From: CAWABB01 sp963780165
Lineage (GTDB): Bacteria > Bacteroidota > Ignavibacteria > UBA10030 > UBA6906
DNA: 64,000 nt
Assembly (NCBI GenBank): GCA_963780165.1
Contig: CAWABB010000001.1
Coordinates: 1,302,001 to 1,366,000, forward strand
Direction: 5' to 3'
Part shown: positions 1-9,489 of the stretch, piece by piece
Layout of the letters: every line of letters starts with the position of its first letter
Numbering within the stretch: position 1 is the stretch's first letter
Translations under genes and position numbers: made by a program
Notes under the pieces: generated by a model
Database searches by the model: none
Told to the model about the DNA's origin: nothing
What the model saw: the letters and a program-made list of their open reading frames with translations, nothing else

Positions 1-1457
1 GCCGATCAGCTGCCATGAGCATCGCGTCCAACACGTCCGCCCTTCCCTTCATCGACATCGAAAGCCGCTCGAGCGATTCAAGCGACGCGGCCGTCCCGAT
101 CCTCCCCAGCGAGGAGACCGCCGCGGCGGAAACGAGGCCGTCGGGATCCGCTGCAAGCATTTCCAGGTCATACACTCCCGCTTCGACCCGGCGATCACCG
201 AGCACGCTAATGATTCCGATCTTCCGCTGGTCCTTCGCTCGCGCCAGCGCCTGCAGCAGCGCCGAATCGGCGGTAGTTCCCGGGATTGCGCCGAGAGCCA
301 GAAGGGCATACTCCGCCATTGTCGTGTCGGCAAGCATGCCCGAGAGCAGCGGGACAGAACCATTGCCGCCCATCTGTCCGAGCTTCATGCAGATGAACTG
401 CTTCCCCGCCGGCGTGGCATCGCCTTTCAAGAAATCATCAAACCGCCTCTCGATGGTGGTGCGCGGTTCCGGCCTATCATCCACGCTCCGGACATAGGCA
501 TCGAGTTGTGCCAGCGCCTCCCGGCTCTCACCATGCCTGTATGTGGCGACGTGCCGGAGGATCTCGTCAAACTTTTCCTGATCGAAGATGCTCATTGGAT
601 CGAAAGGGATCGGTTCCGTCGGTGCAGCAAGATCGCCAAGCGCAAACTGTATCCCGTCGAGGTAATGTCGGAGCACGGTCGGATTCGCGTAGATGGCGTC
701 GTTGTGCCCCAGGGACGAGTAGAAGAGCCGCCCCTTCCCATAGGATCCGGACCCAGCTGATGGGGAGGTCCCTGTCGGTCGGCCGGACCCCGGGAGCCCT
801 CCTGTTCCGTTCGTTCTTCATGTCGATCGCGAGCAGGACGCGGCAGTTCTTCCGTAGATTGACCTGATGGATCCTGTAGAGCTCATCGTTGATCAGGAAA
901 TCCTTCTTCTGGAACGCCGCCGTCACGGGGTGGTCAGGGTCTGTGATCCTGACGGCCCATGTCCCGTCCCCGGTCCAGGGATGGCCATCGAAGAACCCTC
1001 CGAAGAGCTCCTGCCCTTCGGGCCAGGTCGGGAAGTTGTCCGTCGCCGCATGGATCCCGATGATCCCTTTGCCCGACGAAATGAACTCCAGCACGCTTGC
1101 GCGGATCGCGGGATCTTCGAATTTGAGCTGCGTCGTGTTGTTGAAACAGACCGCATCGAAGCGCTTGAGATTCTCGGCGCTGAGCGCCGAAAGGTCGTCG
1201 CTCTGGACTGTCTCGAAGGCGCCCGTTGTCTTCCCGATCATCTCGAGCGCGGCTGCCGCCCGGGGGATGGCGGAGTGCTGGAATCCCTCGGAGCGATTGA
1301 ACACCAGGATGAGGCGCGGCCGCTGCGGCTCTACGGTCGCGGCGCGCGGGACCGCCGCCCTGATGGCGGCGATCTCCTCCGGCGCAAGTTGCGCGAAGGC
1401 AGGGAGGCTGCAGGTCGCAAGCATGAGCATGGAAATGTGGGCCAGAGATCTCGGCAT
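1..1457 (-). CDS. ThuA-domain secreted protein, frameshifted, 3' end beyond window
   Basis: Starts at ATG 1457 with a signal peptide (MPRSLAHISMLMLATCSLPAFA). A ThuA-like glutamine-amidotransferase-fold domain follows, with VFNRSEGFQHSAI, GIHAATDNF and FDGHPW motifs as in trehalose-utilisation (ThuA) proteins. The frame breaks around 746. Dropping one base joins ISWVR to SYGKGRLFYSSLGHNDAIY, the usual end of a ThuA domain. That second frame then stays open to position 1 and encodes helical, HEAT-like repeats (for example SAAAVSSLGRIGTAASLESL). The gene is last in a minus-strand series, 32 bases after the Tat-exported oxidoreductase. ThuA proteins are often found with Gfo/Idh oxidoreductases in sugar-derivative catabolism, but their activity is poorly defined. 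The break is either a sequence error or a pseudogene lesion. Confidence 0.8.
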
Positions 1458-1489
1458 GGATATGGACCTTTTGCGTGTGCTCTTCCGAA

Positions 1490-2809
1490 TCAGAGATGCC
1501 AGGGGCTGCGCATTGGACGCGACAGCAGACGATCCGCGTCGGGGTCGTTCTCGAACCGTTCCGCCTCGGGGTTCCAGCGGACCGTGCGCCCGAGCTTCAT
1601 GGCGATCAGCCCAAGATGTCCGATCATGATGGAACGGTGCGCGATCCGCGCGGGAGCGATTGCCTCCGACCTGGTGCGCACGCAATCCAGGAAGTTCTGA
1701 TGATGGTCGTCGCTCCTGTACAGATGAACCTCGTCGGGTCCGACGACGGACGTCAGCAACGACTTCGGGGACGCATCGAAACCCTCGCGGTCCACCCAGA
1801 TCCATCCGTCAGTCCCCTCAAACTGCACCCCCATCCCCTTCGGCTGCTGCTCATAGCTCGCAACGATCATCGTGAAGCCTTCCCTGAACGTGCAGACAAA
1901 CCGGTAGTTTCTGGCCGTATCGAAGAGGCCGTCTTTGGCCTTCGGGAAATCCGCGACGCCTTCGATCTCGATGGGACTGGTCATCTCCGTTCCCATGCCC
2001 CACTGGGCAATGTCGCAATGGTGGCCGGCCCAGTCCGTCAGCTGCCCTCCCGAATAGTCGCTGATCCACCGGAAGTTCCAGTGGCAGCGGTTGGGGGCAT
2101 ACGGAACGAGGGGAGCAGGTCCGAGCCACATGTTGTAGTCGAACGTGGGGGGCGGGGTCGAAGGAGCGAATCCCCCCTGATCCCCGACGCTGTACCCGGA
2201 GGGGAGCCCAACGCGCACCGTGTGCACCTTCCCGATTCTCCCGTTCCTCACAAGCTCACATGCGTGCCGGAAGTTCCTGACCGAACGTTGCCAGCTCCCG
2301 GTCTGCCAGACGGTGTTGTACCTCGCGACCGCGTCCACGATGGCTCTCCCCTCCGCGATCGTATAGGCGAGAGGCTTCTCACCGTAGATGTCAACCCCGC
2401 GCCGGGCGGCGGCCACGGCGATCAGCGCATGCCAGTGATCTGGCACCGCGATGCTCACGGCATCCAGATCGCGCCGGGCGAGCAGCTCACGGAAATCGCC
2501 GTACAGCGGAATACCCTTGTCACCCCCCTGTTTCTCGATCTCCTTGCGGACGACATCACGGTGCTTCGCATCGACGTCGCAGAGAGCGACGATCTGCGCC
2601 TCCGGCTTGCCGAAGAAGCTCCACATATTCGACGTTCCCATCGACCCGACGCCGATGCAGCCGATGGCGATCCTATCGCTCGGCGGCACGTTTCCTGCCC
2701 GGCCGAGCGCGCGCGACGGGATGATCATGGGGAGCCCCGCGGCCCCGATGGCAGCGACGGAGGCGCGCTTGAGAAAGTCGCGCCGGCTTGTCTTCTCTCT
2801 GGTCTTCAC
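1490..2809 (-). CDS. Tat-exported Gfo/Idh/MocA-family oxidoreductase
   Basis: A 439-residue NAD(P)-dependent sugar dehydrogenase-type protein. The N-terminus carries a twin-arginine signal (TSRRDFLKRA, residues 7-16) followed by a hydrophobic stretch, so it is probably exported folded with its cofactor. The Rossmann motif GVGSMG is at 53-58 and the family EKP motif, containing the catalytic Lys, is at 144-146. The C-terminal half matches the GFO_IDH_MocA alpha/beta substrate domain. The start is GTG at 2809, preceded by a GGAGAG ribosome site. It lies between a TIM-barrel isomerase and the ThuA gene. Likely role, by family, is oxidation or reduction of a sugar hydroxyl/keto group (often C3 of a glycoside). 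The substrate cannot be read from the sequence. Confidence 0.88.
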   Translation of the reverse strand: MKTREKTSRRDFLKRASVAAIGAAGLPMIIPSRALGRAGNVPPSDRIAIGCIGVGSMGTSNMWSFFGKPEAQIVALCDVDAKHRDVVRKEIEKQGGDKGIPLYGDFRELLARRDLDAVSIAVPDHWHALIAVAAARRGVDIYGEKPLAYTIAEGRAIVDAVARYNTVWQTGSWQRSVRNFRHACELVRNGRIGKVHTVRVGLPSGYSVGDQGGFAPSTPPPTFDYNMWLGPAPLVPYAPNRCHWNFRWISDYSGGQLTDWAGHHCDIAQWGMGTEMTSPIEIEGVADFPKAKDGLFDTARNYRFVCTFREGFTMIVASYEQQPKGMGVQFEGTDGWIWVDREGFDASPKSLLTSVVGPDEVHLYRSDDHHQNFLDCVRTRSEAIAPARIAHRSIMIGHLGLIAMKLGRTVRWNPEAERFENDPDADRLLSRPMRSPWHL

Positions 2810-2836
2810 TGTGTCTCTCCCGGGTGACGGCTGTCG

Positions 2837-3829
2837 TTATCGGTCAAATGCCGCATCGAAGGCGATCGAGGATGGCGCAAAGTCGATCCGGCGCACGAAG
2901 TCGCGCGCTTCGCGGGCACCATGCTCCCGCTCCATACCGCTGTCCTCCCATTCTACCGAGAGCGGTCCCCCGTAACGGACACGGTTGAGCGCGCGGATGA
3001 TCTCTTCGAACTTCACGGAGCCGCGTCCGGGGGACCGGAAATCCCATCCCCTCTCCCGCTCGCCGAAATTGAGGTGGGATGCGAGAATCCCCGCCCGCCC
3101 GTCCAGCTGCAGCGCCGCATCTTTCATATGGACGTGGTAGATCCTGTCCGGGAATTCCTCGATGAACCGTGCCGGGTCCACCAGCTGCCAGAGGAGGTGA
3201 CTCGGATCGAAATTGAATCCGAATGCGGGCCGGCGTCCGATCGCCTCGAGGGCGCGCTTCGCGGTAACGATGTCGAACGCGATCTCCGTGGGGTGCACTT
3301 CCAGTGCAAACCGGACATCGCATTCATCAAACACATCCAGGACAGGGTTCCACATCCGCGCAAAATGCGCATACCCCTCCTCGATCATCGCCTCCGTAAC
3401 CGGAGGAAAGCTGTAGATGAGGTGCCAGATGGAGGAGCCGGTGAATCCGTTGACCACGTTCACGCCGAGATTCTTCGCAGTCCTCGCGGCGTTCTTCATC
3501 GTTTCCACCGCCCAGGCCCTTTTCTTCTCGGCGCTCCCAGTGCATGAGGCAGGCGCAAAGCCGTCCGACCGGCTGTCGTTGTTCGGGTCGCAGACGAGCT
3601 GTCCCGCGAGATGATGGGCGATCGCAAACAGGCGGAGATTATGCTTCTCCAGAATCTCGAGCTGACGCGCACAGTAGTCCTTGTCTACCGCCCCGCGCGC
3701 GACGTCGAGGTGGTCCCCCCAGCAGGCCAGCTCGAGTCCGTCGTACCCCCATCCTGCGGCTTTCTCCGCAAGGACCGCGAGCGGCAGATCCGCCCACTGC
3801 CCAGTGAACAGCGTCACCGGTCGTGCCAT
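2837..3829 (-). CDS. Sugar phosphate isomerase/epimerase-type TIM barrel (xylose isomerase-like)
   Basis: A 330-residue cytosolic AP-endonuclease-2/xylose isomerase-like TIM barrel. The conserved metal and active-site strands are visible: LEVHPTEIAFD, FGFNFDPSHLLWQ and HVHMKDA near the middle and end, typical of IolE/IolH-like epimerases and dehydratases. ATG 3829 is chosen because GAGGAG lies a few bases upstream. A longer reading frame would overlap the preceding gene. It sits 11 bases behind one Gfo oxidoreductase and is followed 27 bases later by another. Gfo-TIM-barrel-Gfo groups occur in myo-inositol-like and keto-glycoside pathways. The exact reaction (epimerisation, dehydration or elimination) is not determinable here. 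Confidence 0.85.
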   Translation of the reverse strand: MARPVTLFTGQWADLPLAVLAEKAAGWGYDGLELACWGDHLDVARGAVDKDYCARQLEILEKHNLRLFAIAHHLAGQLVCDPNNDSRSDGFAPASCTGSAEKKRAWAVETMKNAARTAKNLGVNVVNGFTGSSIWHLIYSFPPVTEAMIEEGYAHFARMWNPVLDVFDECDVRFALEVHPTEIAFDIVTAKRALEAIGRRPAFGFNFDPSHLLWQLVDPARFIEEFPDRIYHVHMKDAALQLDGRAGILASHLNFGERERGWDFRSPGRGSVKFEEIIRALNRVRYGGPLSVEWEDSGMEREHGAREARDFVRRIDFAPSSIAFDAAFDR

Positions 3830-3840
3830 AGGTGTTCTCC

Positions 3841-5013
3841 TCAGGAATGCATTGGGATCCATTTTTCTTTGCTTTCCGAGCTGGAAAGCACAGTTTCAAT
3901 AAACAGCATGCCGCGAAGGCCGTCGTGGACCGTCGGGAAGTCGAGCGCAAGCGGATCGGGCGGGCGTCCCGCCAGCGCCGCCCGCACCGTATCGGCAAAG
4001 TTGCAGTAGACGTTGGCGAACGCCTCGATGAACGCTTCGGGGTGGCCGAACGGAAGGCGCGAGGCTCTCCCTGCGGCCGGGCTCTTCGCGCCGATGTACG
4101 GATTCCCCCTGCGGTATGTCAGCACCGGACCGTTGACCTCCTTCACATGAAGGTAGTTCGGATTCTCCTGGTGCCACTCCAGCCCCCTCTCTGCGCCGTA
4201 GACCCAGATCGCGAGGTTGTTCTCTTCGCCGGCCGATATCTGGCTCACGTGCAGCAGCCCCTTGACTCCGTTCTCGAACCGGAGGAGGCAATTGCAGTCG
4301 TCGTCAAGCCTGCGCCCGCGGACAAACGTTGTGAGATCCGCGCAGACGTGCGTGATCTTCAGTCCGGTGATGTATTCGGCGAGATTTTCTCCGTGCGTGC
4401 CGATGTCGCCGAGCGCGCCGGCCGCCCCGCTCTGGGCCGGGTCGGTCCGCCACATGGCCTGCTTGCTCCCCGCCTCCTCCGCAGGCGCGGAGAGCCAGCC
4501 CTGAGGGTACTGCACGACGATCTTGCGCAACTCCCCCAGCTCGCCGCCGCGCACGATGTCCCGCGCCAGCTTCACCATCGGATAGCCGGTGTAGTTGTGC
4601 ATCAGGCCGAAAACCTTTCCCGTACTCGTGACGAGCGCCTGCAGCTCGCGCGCTTCCGCCGTGGTGAACGTCATCGGCTTCTCGCACATGACATGGAATC
4701 CTGCCTGCAGGAGGGCTTGTGCCACCGGGAAGTGAGAGTTGTTCGGGGTGACGATCGAGACGAAGTCCACCCGCTTCCCCTCGGGGTAGGCGCGTTCCCC
4801 TTCGATCAGCTCCTCATAGCTTCCGTACACGCGCCGCGGATCGAGCAGCAACCGCCGGCCCGTCTCGCGGGACTTTTCCGGATCGCGGCTGAACACCCCG
4901 GCCACGACGTCGATCCCTCCATCCATCCTCGCCGCCTTGAGATGCACGTCGCCGATGAACGCGCCCGGGCCACCCCCCACCATTCCCATATTGAGCGGTC
5001 GATGTACGTCCAT
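3841..5013 (-). CDS. Gfo/Idh/MocA-family oxidoreductase (cytosolic)
   Basis: A 390-residue NAD(P)-binding dehydrogenase. The Rossmann glycines are in MGMVGGGPGAFIG (residues 9-21) and the catalytic EKP motif is at 111-113. Unlike the second oxidoreductase of this cluster it has no signal peptide. ATG 5013 follows a GGAGGAG ribosome site at the right distance; upstream in-frame codons lack one. The C-terminal domain contains GDIGTHGENLAEYITG, matching the conserved G-D-x-G-x-H region of inositol/sugar dehydrogenases. It lies 65 bases after the methyltransferase gene and probably shares its transcript. A cytosolic partner to the exported oxidoreductase could reduce what the other oxidises; this is inference. 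Confidence 0.88.
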   Translation of the reverse strand: MDVHRPLNMGMVGGGPGAFIGDVHLKAARMDGGIDVVAGVFSRDPEKSRETGRRLLLDPRRVYGSYEELIEGERAYPEGKRVDFVSIVTPNNSHFPVAQALLQAGFHVMCEKPMTFTTAEARELQALVTSTGKVFGLMHNYTGYPMVKLARDIVRGGELGELRKIVVQYPQGWLSAPAEEAGSKQAMWRTDPAQSGAAGALGDIGTHGENLAEYITGLKITHVCADLTTFVRGRRLDDDCNCLLRFENGVKGLLHVSQISAGEENNLAIWVYGAERGLEWHQENPNYLHVKEVNGPVLTYRRGNPYIGAKSPAAGRASRLPFGHPEAFIEAFANVYCNFADTVRAALAGRPPDPLALDFPTVHDGLRGMLFIETVLSSSESKEKWIPMHS

Positions 5014-5078
5014 GACTCCTCCAGTTGTCGCTGTTCCGCTACTCTCCGGGACGGGAAATTCTCCCCGTCCCATGCTGC

Positions 5079-6068
5079 CTACGCATTGAAACGGTGGACT
5101 GCAGAGAAGAACGCTTCGAGGTTCCCGAGCGGAGCGGCGTACGGTATGTCGCAGCCCGAGGAGATGAAGAAGTTCCTCCTCCCGGCGGTAGCAGCGAGCA
5201 GAGCTTCGGTACGCTCTGCGACGTACGTCGTCGACCCGTTCACGAAAACATCGGCAGGATCAAGATTGCCGCCGAGGACGAGATCTCCCTTCACCGAGGC
5301 AAGCGCCGCGGGTAGATCCATCGGCCTGCCGAAATGGAGGAGTCGTGCGCCCGACTGAAGCTTGGATTCGAGATGCTTCAAACGCGCCCCGCAGTTGTGC
5401 AGGATGATCTGGAAGCCGTCGGTTTCGACCGCCTCGCGGATCCTGCGGATATAGGGGGAGGAAAACCGCTCCACGTACTGCGGCGACATGAGCCCTGCCG
5501 TCGGCTCCGCCATGATGAGCCCGTCCGCACCCGTCTCCCGGAACGCCTGTGCGTACCCGGAGAGATACGCGGTCGTCTTCTCAACGAGGATCTGGATGGT
5601 CTCGGGTTCCATCGCCGTGGCCAGAAGCGCTTCGCTCACGCCGAACAGCCGGCCGGCGAGCGAGAAGGGCCCGATCAGCCCTCCAAGCACCGGTTGCCCG
5701 GAAGCGTGCCTCGTGAGGTGCTCGATGGTCCTCAGATAGACGGAAGTTCGTTTGCTCCCCTGCCGGGGCACGGGGAGCGAGGTTGCCCCGCCCAGGTCGG
5801 TGACCAGACGGCCGGTGACTGCGGGAACCTCGTCGTCCGAGAAGAGGATGCTCGCGCCGAACTCCTCAGCCTCCGCGCTCAGATCCATCGCGGAGAGGAG
5901 GGCATCGGTCTGGAACCGGTCCCTGAGCGCGAGTTGGGCGGCCGCTTGCTTCGCCGGGTCGTGGACCATGTCCTTCACGCTGGCGCCGGTGATCTGCCCC
6001 CCCGGAAAGGTAAGCACCGGGATGGCAATGCGGCGCGGCGACGAGAGGATCGAATCGTTCAAGCGCAT
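5079..6068 (-). CDS. MtaA/CmuA-type (UroD-fold) methyltransferase
   Basis: A 329-residue protein of the uroporphyrinogen decarboxylase superfamily. It keeps the zinc ligands of the methylcobamide:CoM methyltransferase branch: a HNCG motif (ILHNCGARLKHLE) and a downstream GCD (FISSGCDIPYAAP). It is therefore more likely a methyl-transfer or related enzyme than haem-biosynthetic HemE. ATG 6068 is chosen because homology begins there (MRLNDSILSSPRRIAIPVLTFPG). No strong ribosome site is seen. It lies between the TonB receptor gene (178-base gap) and a Gfo oxidoreductase. No corrinoid protein is encoded in the window, so the methyl acceptor is unknown. A second member lies at 41343-42386. Confidence 0.8.
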   Translation of the reverse strand: MRLNDSILSSPRRIAIPVLTFPGGQITGASVKDMVHDPAKQAAAQLALRDRFQTDALLSAMDLSAEAEEFGASILFSDDEVPAVTGRLVTDLGGATSLPVPRQGSKRTSVYLRTIEHLTRHASGQPVLGGLIGPFSLAGRLFGVSEALLATAMEPETIQILVEKTTAYLSGYAQAFRETGADGLIMAEPTAGLMSPQYVERFSSPYIRRIREAVETDGFQIILHNCGARLKHLESKLQSGARLLHFGRPMDLPAALASVKGDLVLGGNLDPADVFVNGSTTYVAERTEALLAATAGRRNFFISSGCDIPYAAPLGNLEAFFSAVHRFNA

Positions 6069-6246
6069 GTGCGTGCCCCGCGCATCTCGTGGTTGTCCTT
6101 CACGACTCCAAGGCGCCCCGGCGAAGCGGCTCGAGACTCGACGCCTGGTACCGTTCCACCAAAATCCTCGTACGGCGTGGTGCGTCGTGATACGTGGAAC
6201 GAGCACTGTGCCCATTCATCTGTATGCCCGGCGATTTGTCAGGGCA

Positions 6247-9219
6247 CTAGAACTTCACGCGCACGCCCAGGTCCCCCGACATGCCGTACAACTGCACGTT
6301 GGCAGGGTACTGCGTCTTCTGGTTGACGTCGATTTCCTCTGCGGCGGTGAAGTTGTTGAGATGGAAGAAGAGCTGGATTCCAAACCACGGCAGGTCCTGC
6401 TTCACGGCAAGATCCCAGCGCGTGAGCCGGGCGGAGTACATGCGGTTCTGCATCCAGAAATCTGGCCGTTTGAAGATGTTATCCTGGTACAGCATGGACA
6501 GCCGGGCGGAGAATCCCTTGTAGTCATATCCGAGGGAGAGATTCAGTATATCGTTCGGCTGATTGAGCAGGCGCGTCGTGTAGAAGGTGTCTACCACCGT
6601 CTGCGTGAGGTTGCCTTCTTCGTCGTAGACATTGTACACAACGCTCTTGGGATATTTCGCTTCCGAGAAGATATGAGTGTAGTTGACATTGAACACCACC
6701 CCAGAAAACGGTGCCGGCAGATACCAGAGATTCGTCTGCCACTCAGCCTCAATGCCCCACAGATCCACGGGGTACGGGTTGTTGATATACGTGTTGAATT
6801 CAAATAGCTGGTTCTGCACCGGCGGCAGGTCCGGATACGCACTCAGGTCGCTGCGGTACGTCCTGGAATAGAAGATGAGATCTTTGATCCGCTTCGAGAA
6901 TCCATCGACAGTCAGGAGGCCAACTTCGTTCGAGTGGAGCGAAACGACGAGATCGAAGTTTTCTGACCGGGCCGGTGTGATCTTCCAGTTGTTGTAGTAG
7001 ATGTTCGCCGGCCCGACATAGTACCGTGGCGTAAAAGTGCTGTGGTCGGGGTAGTTCAACGTGTTCGTGTATGCGAAATGAATCTGAAGCCAGTCGAGCG
7101 GCTCGTACCTGGCGTGCACCATCGGGAGCCAGTAGCCATGAGATTGAGTCACTGTGGTGTCATCGCCCTGGATACCCCCCGGCACAGACGTTCCTCGCAT
7201 AGCCGTGTATGTCGTCGTGAGATTCTGATAGCGGATGCCGGGGAGGATCCGGATCTTATCGCCGAGGTTCAACGTGAACATCGCATACCCTGCGCTCTTC
7301 CCCTCGCTGCCCGAGTAGTCGTTAAAATGCGATTCGAGCTTGTTGTTGGGATCCCCGTCAGGATTGCCCGCCTTGAAGTAGTCCAGGACCTTCCACATCG
7401 GGTCGGGCGTCAGCGAATAGGCGAGTGGGTACTCGCCGTTGAGGAAACTCGCGGGATCGTAGCTCGGGTCAACAAAAATCGGCATCCCTATCAGCCCTGA
7501 GCCGGGGAGTGCGTACTCAGGGTACCGCTGAACAACGTAATCAACAGCGGATCCCCCCAGCCACCAGTTCCCGCCCGCGTTAACGTTGAGATCGTAGTCC
7601 CGGGTTCGATATTGGTACGCGCCGCCGAATTTGACCTTTCCTGCGAGGACGCTCAGAAAGGGGAGCGTCGATTCCAAATCGAGCGCACCACTCCATGTCC
7701 GCTCTTTGGACAGGACCGATGATATGCGAAGCGAGGAGAAAACCGCTCCATACTCGTCGGGCGTAGCCAGAGCCGCAATATCTTTGGGGTGTAGCCTTGA
7801 GAGATCCCCCCGGTTGTCGAAGCCGGTCCCGGTCCTCTGCCAGAAACCGACACTGATATCTTCGGGGTTGCTGGTCTCGGAGTAGTTGTGCGATGCCTTG
7901 AGGTCGACGTGAAAGAACGCAATATCCTGTTTCACGCTGAGAATATTGCTCATGATCGTAAGTTCATTGCGCGTATCTTCGACCGTGAACGTGATGTCCC
8001 GGGCCCTCCAATTCATCGTCTCGCCATTGCGAATCGCATCGGTCTCGCTTCTGCTCAGGGTGTTCAGCAGGCCGATCGAGCCCGCGTCGTAATCGTAATC
8101 CAGGACAAGGGTGCCGCCCAGACGTTCGCGCGTACGGACGATGTCGGCCAGCCTCACGTTCACGAGCTCCGGGATGCCCGCGTCACCGTGGTCCTTGTCC
8201 GCCAGGTTGTAGTCCACGCCCAATTCGTTCGCGCTGAGATTCCGCCGCTCCGACGATGCCTGGAGAAAGATTCCAAAGCGTTCATCGAAGAGGCGTGTCT
8301 CTGCAGAGCCCACAAATCTGTAGTCGCTGTATGTGTTCTTCAGGTTATTGTGCCCTCCCTGGGCGAGCAGGTCGAACCGCGGCGCCCACGACTGGCCGAT
8401 GTCAGGAGATGCGATCTGTCTGGCCGCTTTTCTCATCTCGAAGTTCACGACGCCGCCGATCACCGTAGCGTCCATGTCCGGCGTGATGGCCTTGATCACT
8501 TCAATTCCCCCGAGCATGCTCGAGGAGATCATGCTCAGATCCATCCCTCTATCCCCCAGGCTGCTGTTGACGGCTTCGCTCTGACTGACGGCCCAAGAGG
8601 TGATGTTGTTGCTGGAATTTACATTGGCCGATTGCTCGACTCCTTCAATGGTGATCTGATTGTACTGCGGCGACAGCCCGCGGACGACGACCTGCGATCC
8701 CTCGCCACCGGTCCGCAGAATAGAGACGCCAGGCAGCCTGCCGACAGATTCGGCCGCGTTGGCATCGGGCAGTTCCTGGATCTTGGCGGCCGATACCGCG
8801 TTCATGACCGGCATCGAAGAAAGCTGCCGGTTGATCGCCTCGTTCTGTCCGGAAGCCTGGGCGGTAACGACGACCGTTTCACCCTCGAGGGCGACTGCCA
8901 CGAGTTTGAAGTCCTCCCGCTTGTCAGCACCTCCCTCCAGGATGATCGCTTTGGTCATCGTCGTGTACCCGACGTAGGTAACGCGGACAGTGTACGACCC
9001 CGCCGGAACATTGCGCACTGAGTACTTTCCAGAAACGTCCGAAGTCGCTCCCATGCCGGTCCCCACCAGAACCACGTTCGCCCCCGGCAGGCCATCCCCG
9101 TTCTGAGCGTCTTTGATGACTCCCGAAATGGTGGCAGAGTTCTGTGCGACCGCGGAAATGCAGGGCAGCGAGGTCAGCAGCATTGCCGCCACCAAAGTGC
9201 GAAGAGTCTTCTCCCTCAC
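6247..9219 (-). CDS. TonB-dependent outer-membrane receptor with CarboxypepD-like N-terminal domain
   Basis: A 990-residue outer-membrane active transporter. A signal peptide (cut near ISAVAQ) is followed by a carboxypeptidase-regulatory-like domain at about 27-115 (ATISGVIKDAQNGDGLPGAN). The plug comes next (PDANAAESVGRLPGVSILRTG, VVRGLSPQYNQITIEGV), then a long beta-barrel ending in the typical C-terminal aromatic (LGVRVKF). The start is GTG 9219 with AGGAG eight bases upstream. It is the first gene of the left minus-strand cluster, so the cluster is likely built round uptake of the compound this receptor binds. There is no SusD-like partner, so it is not a classical Sus pair. The 270-base divergent gap at 9220-9489 presumably holds its promoter. 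Confidence 0.92.
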   Translation of the reverse strand: MREKTLRTLVAAMLLTSLPCISAVAQNSATISGVIKDAQNGDGLPGANVVLVGTGMGATSDVSGKYSVRNVPAGSYTVRVTYVGYTTMTKAIILEGGADKREDFKLVAVALEGETVVVTAQASGQNEAINRQLSSMPVMNAVSAAKIQELPDANAAESVGRLPGVSILRTGGEGSQVVVRGLSPQYNQITIEGVEQSANVNSSNNITSWAVSQSEAVNSSLGDRGMDLSMISSSMLGGIEVIKAITPDMDATVIGGVVNFEMRKAARQIASPDIGQSWAPRFDLLAQGGHNNLKNTYSDYRFVGSAETRLFDERFGIFLQASSERRNLSANELGVDYNLADKDHGDAGIPELVNVRLADIVRTRERLGGTLVLDYDYDAGSIGLLNTLSRSETDAIRNGETMNWRARDITFTVEDTRNELTIMSNILSVKQDIAFFHVDLKASHNYSETSNPEDISVGFWQRTGTGFDNRGDLSRLHPKDIAALATPDEYGAVFSSLRISSVLSKERTWSGALDLESTLPFLSVLAGKVKFGGAYQYRTRDYDLNVNAGGNWWLGGSAVDYVVQRYPEYALPGSGLIGMPIFVDPSYDPASFLNGEYPLAYSLTPDPMWKVLDYFKAGNPDGDPNNKLESHFNDYSGSEGKSAGYAMFTLNLGDKIRILPGIRYQNLTTTYTAMRGTSVPGGIQGDDTTVTQSHGYWLPMVHARYEPLDWLQIHFAYTNTLNYPDHSTFTPRYYVGPANIYYNNWKITPARSENFDLVVSLHSNEVGLLTVDGFSKRIKDLIFYSRTYRSDLSAYPDLPPVQNQLFEFNTYINNPYPVDLWGIEAEWQTNLWYLPAPFSGVVFNVNYTHIFSEAKYPKSVVYNVYDEEGNLTQTVVDTFYTTRLLNQPNDILNLSLGYDYKGFSARLSMLYQDNIFKRPDFWMQNRMYSARLTRWDLAVKQDLPWFGIQLFFHLNNFTAAEEIDVNQKTQYPANVQLYGMSGDLGVRVKF

Positions 9220-9489
9220 AGGCTTCTCCTGGAGTGTGTGTGTGCGGGCGAAAGAACGGGACGGCAGTGCAGGAACCCACGGATCGTGGGAGTTAGTTGG
9301 GGAGACAAACTAATCAGGTGAATATATCTCAGCCCCTCCACAGTGTCAAGCCGGAATCCAGCCGAGTTTGGCGTCCGGCCGCGAGCCGTCAAGGCGCCCC
9401 CGGGCTGATCTGCCCTTTGTTTCTGAATATTTCACGGGCTAGATTGGGGAAACCAGCTTGGCACTTCCACGATTCTCAGGACCCCCGAG

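Noticed and set aside
5079..6068. Haem-biosynthetic uroporphyrinogen decarboxylase (HemE)
   Set aside because: The H-x-C and late Cys zinc ligands and the sugar-cluster context fit the MtaA-type branch better.
6247..9219. SusC/SusD polysaccharide utilisation pair
   Set aside because: No SusD-like lipoprotein gene is adjacent; the receptor stands alone with catabolic genes.
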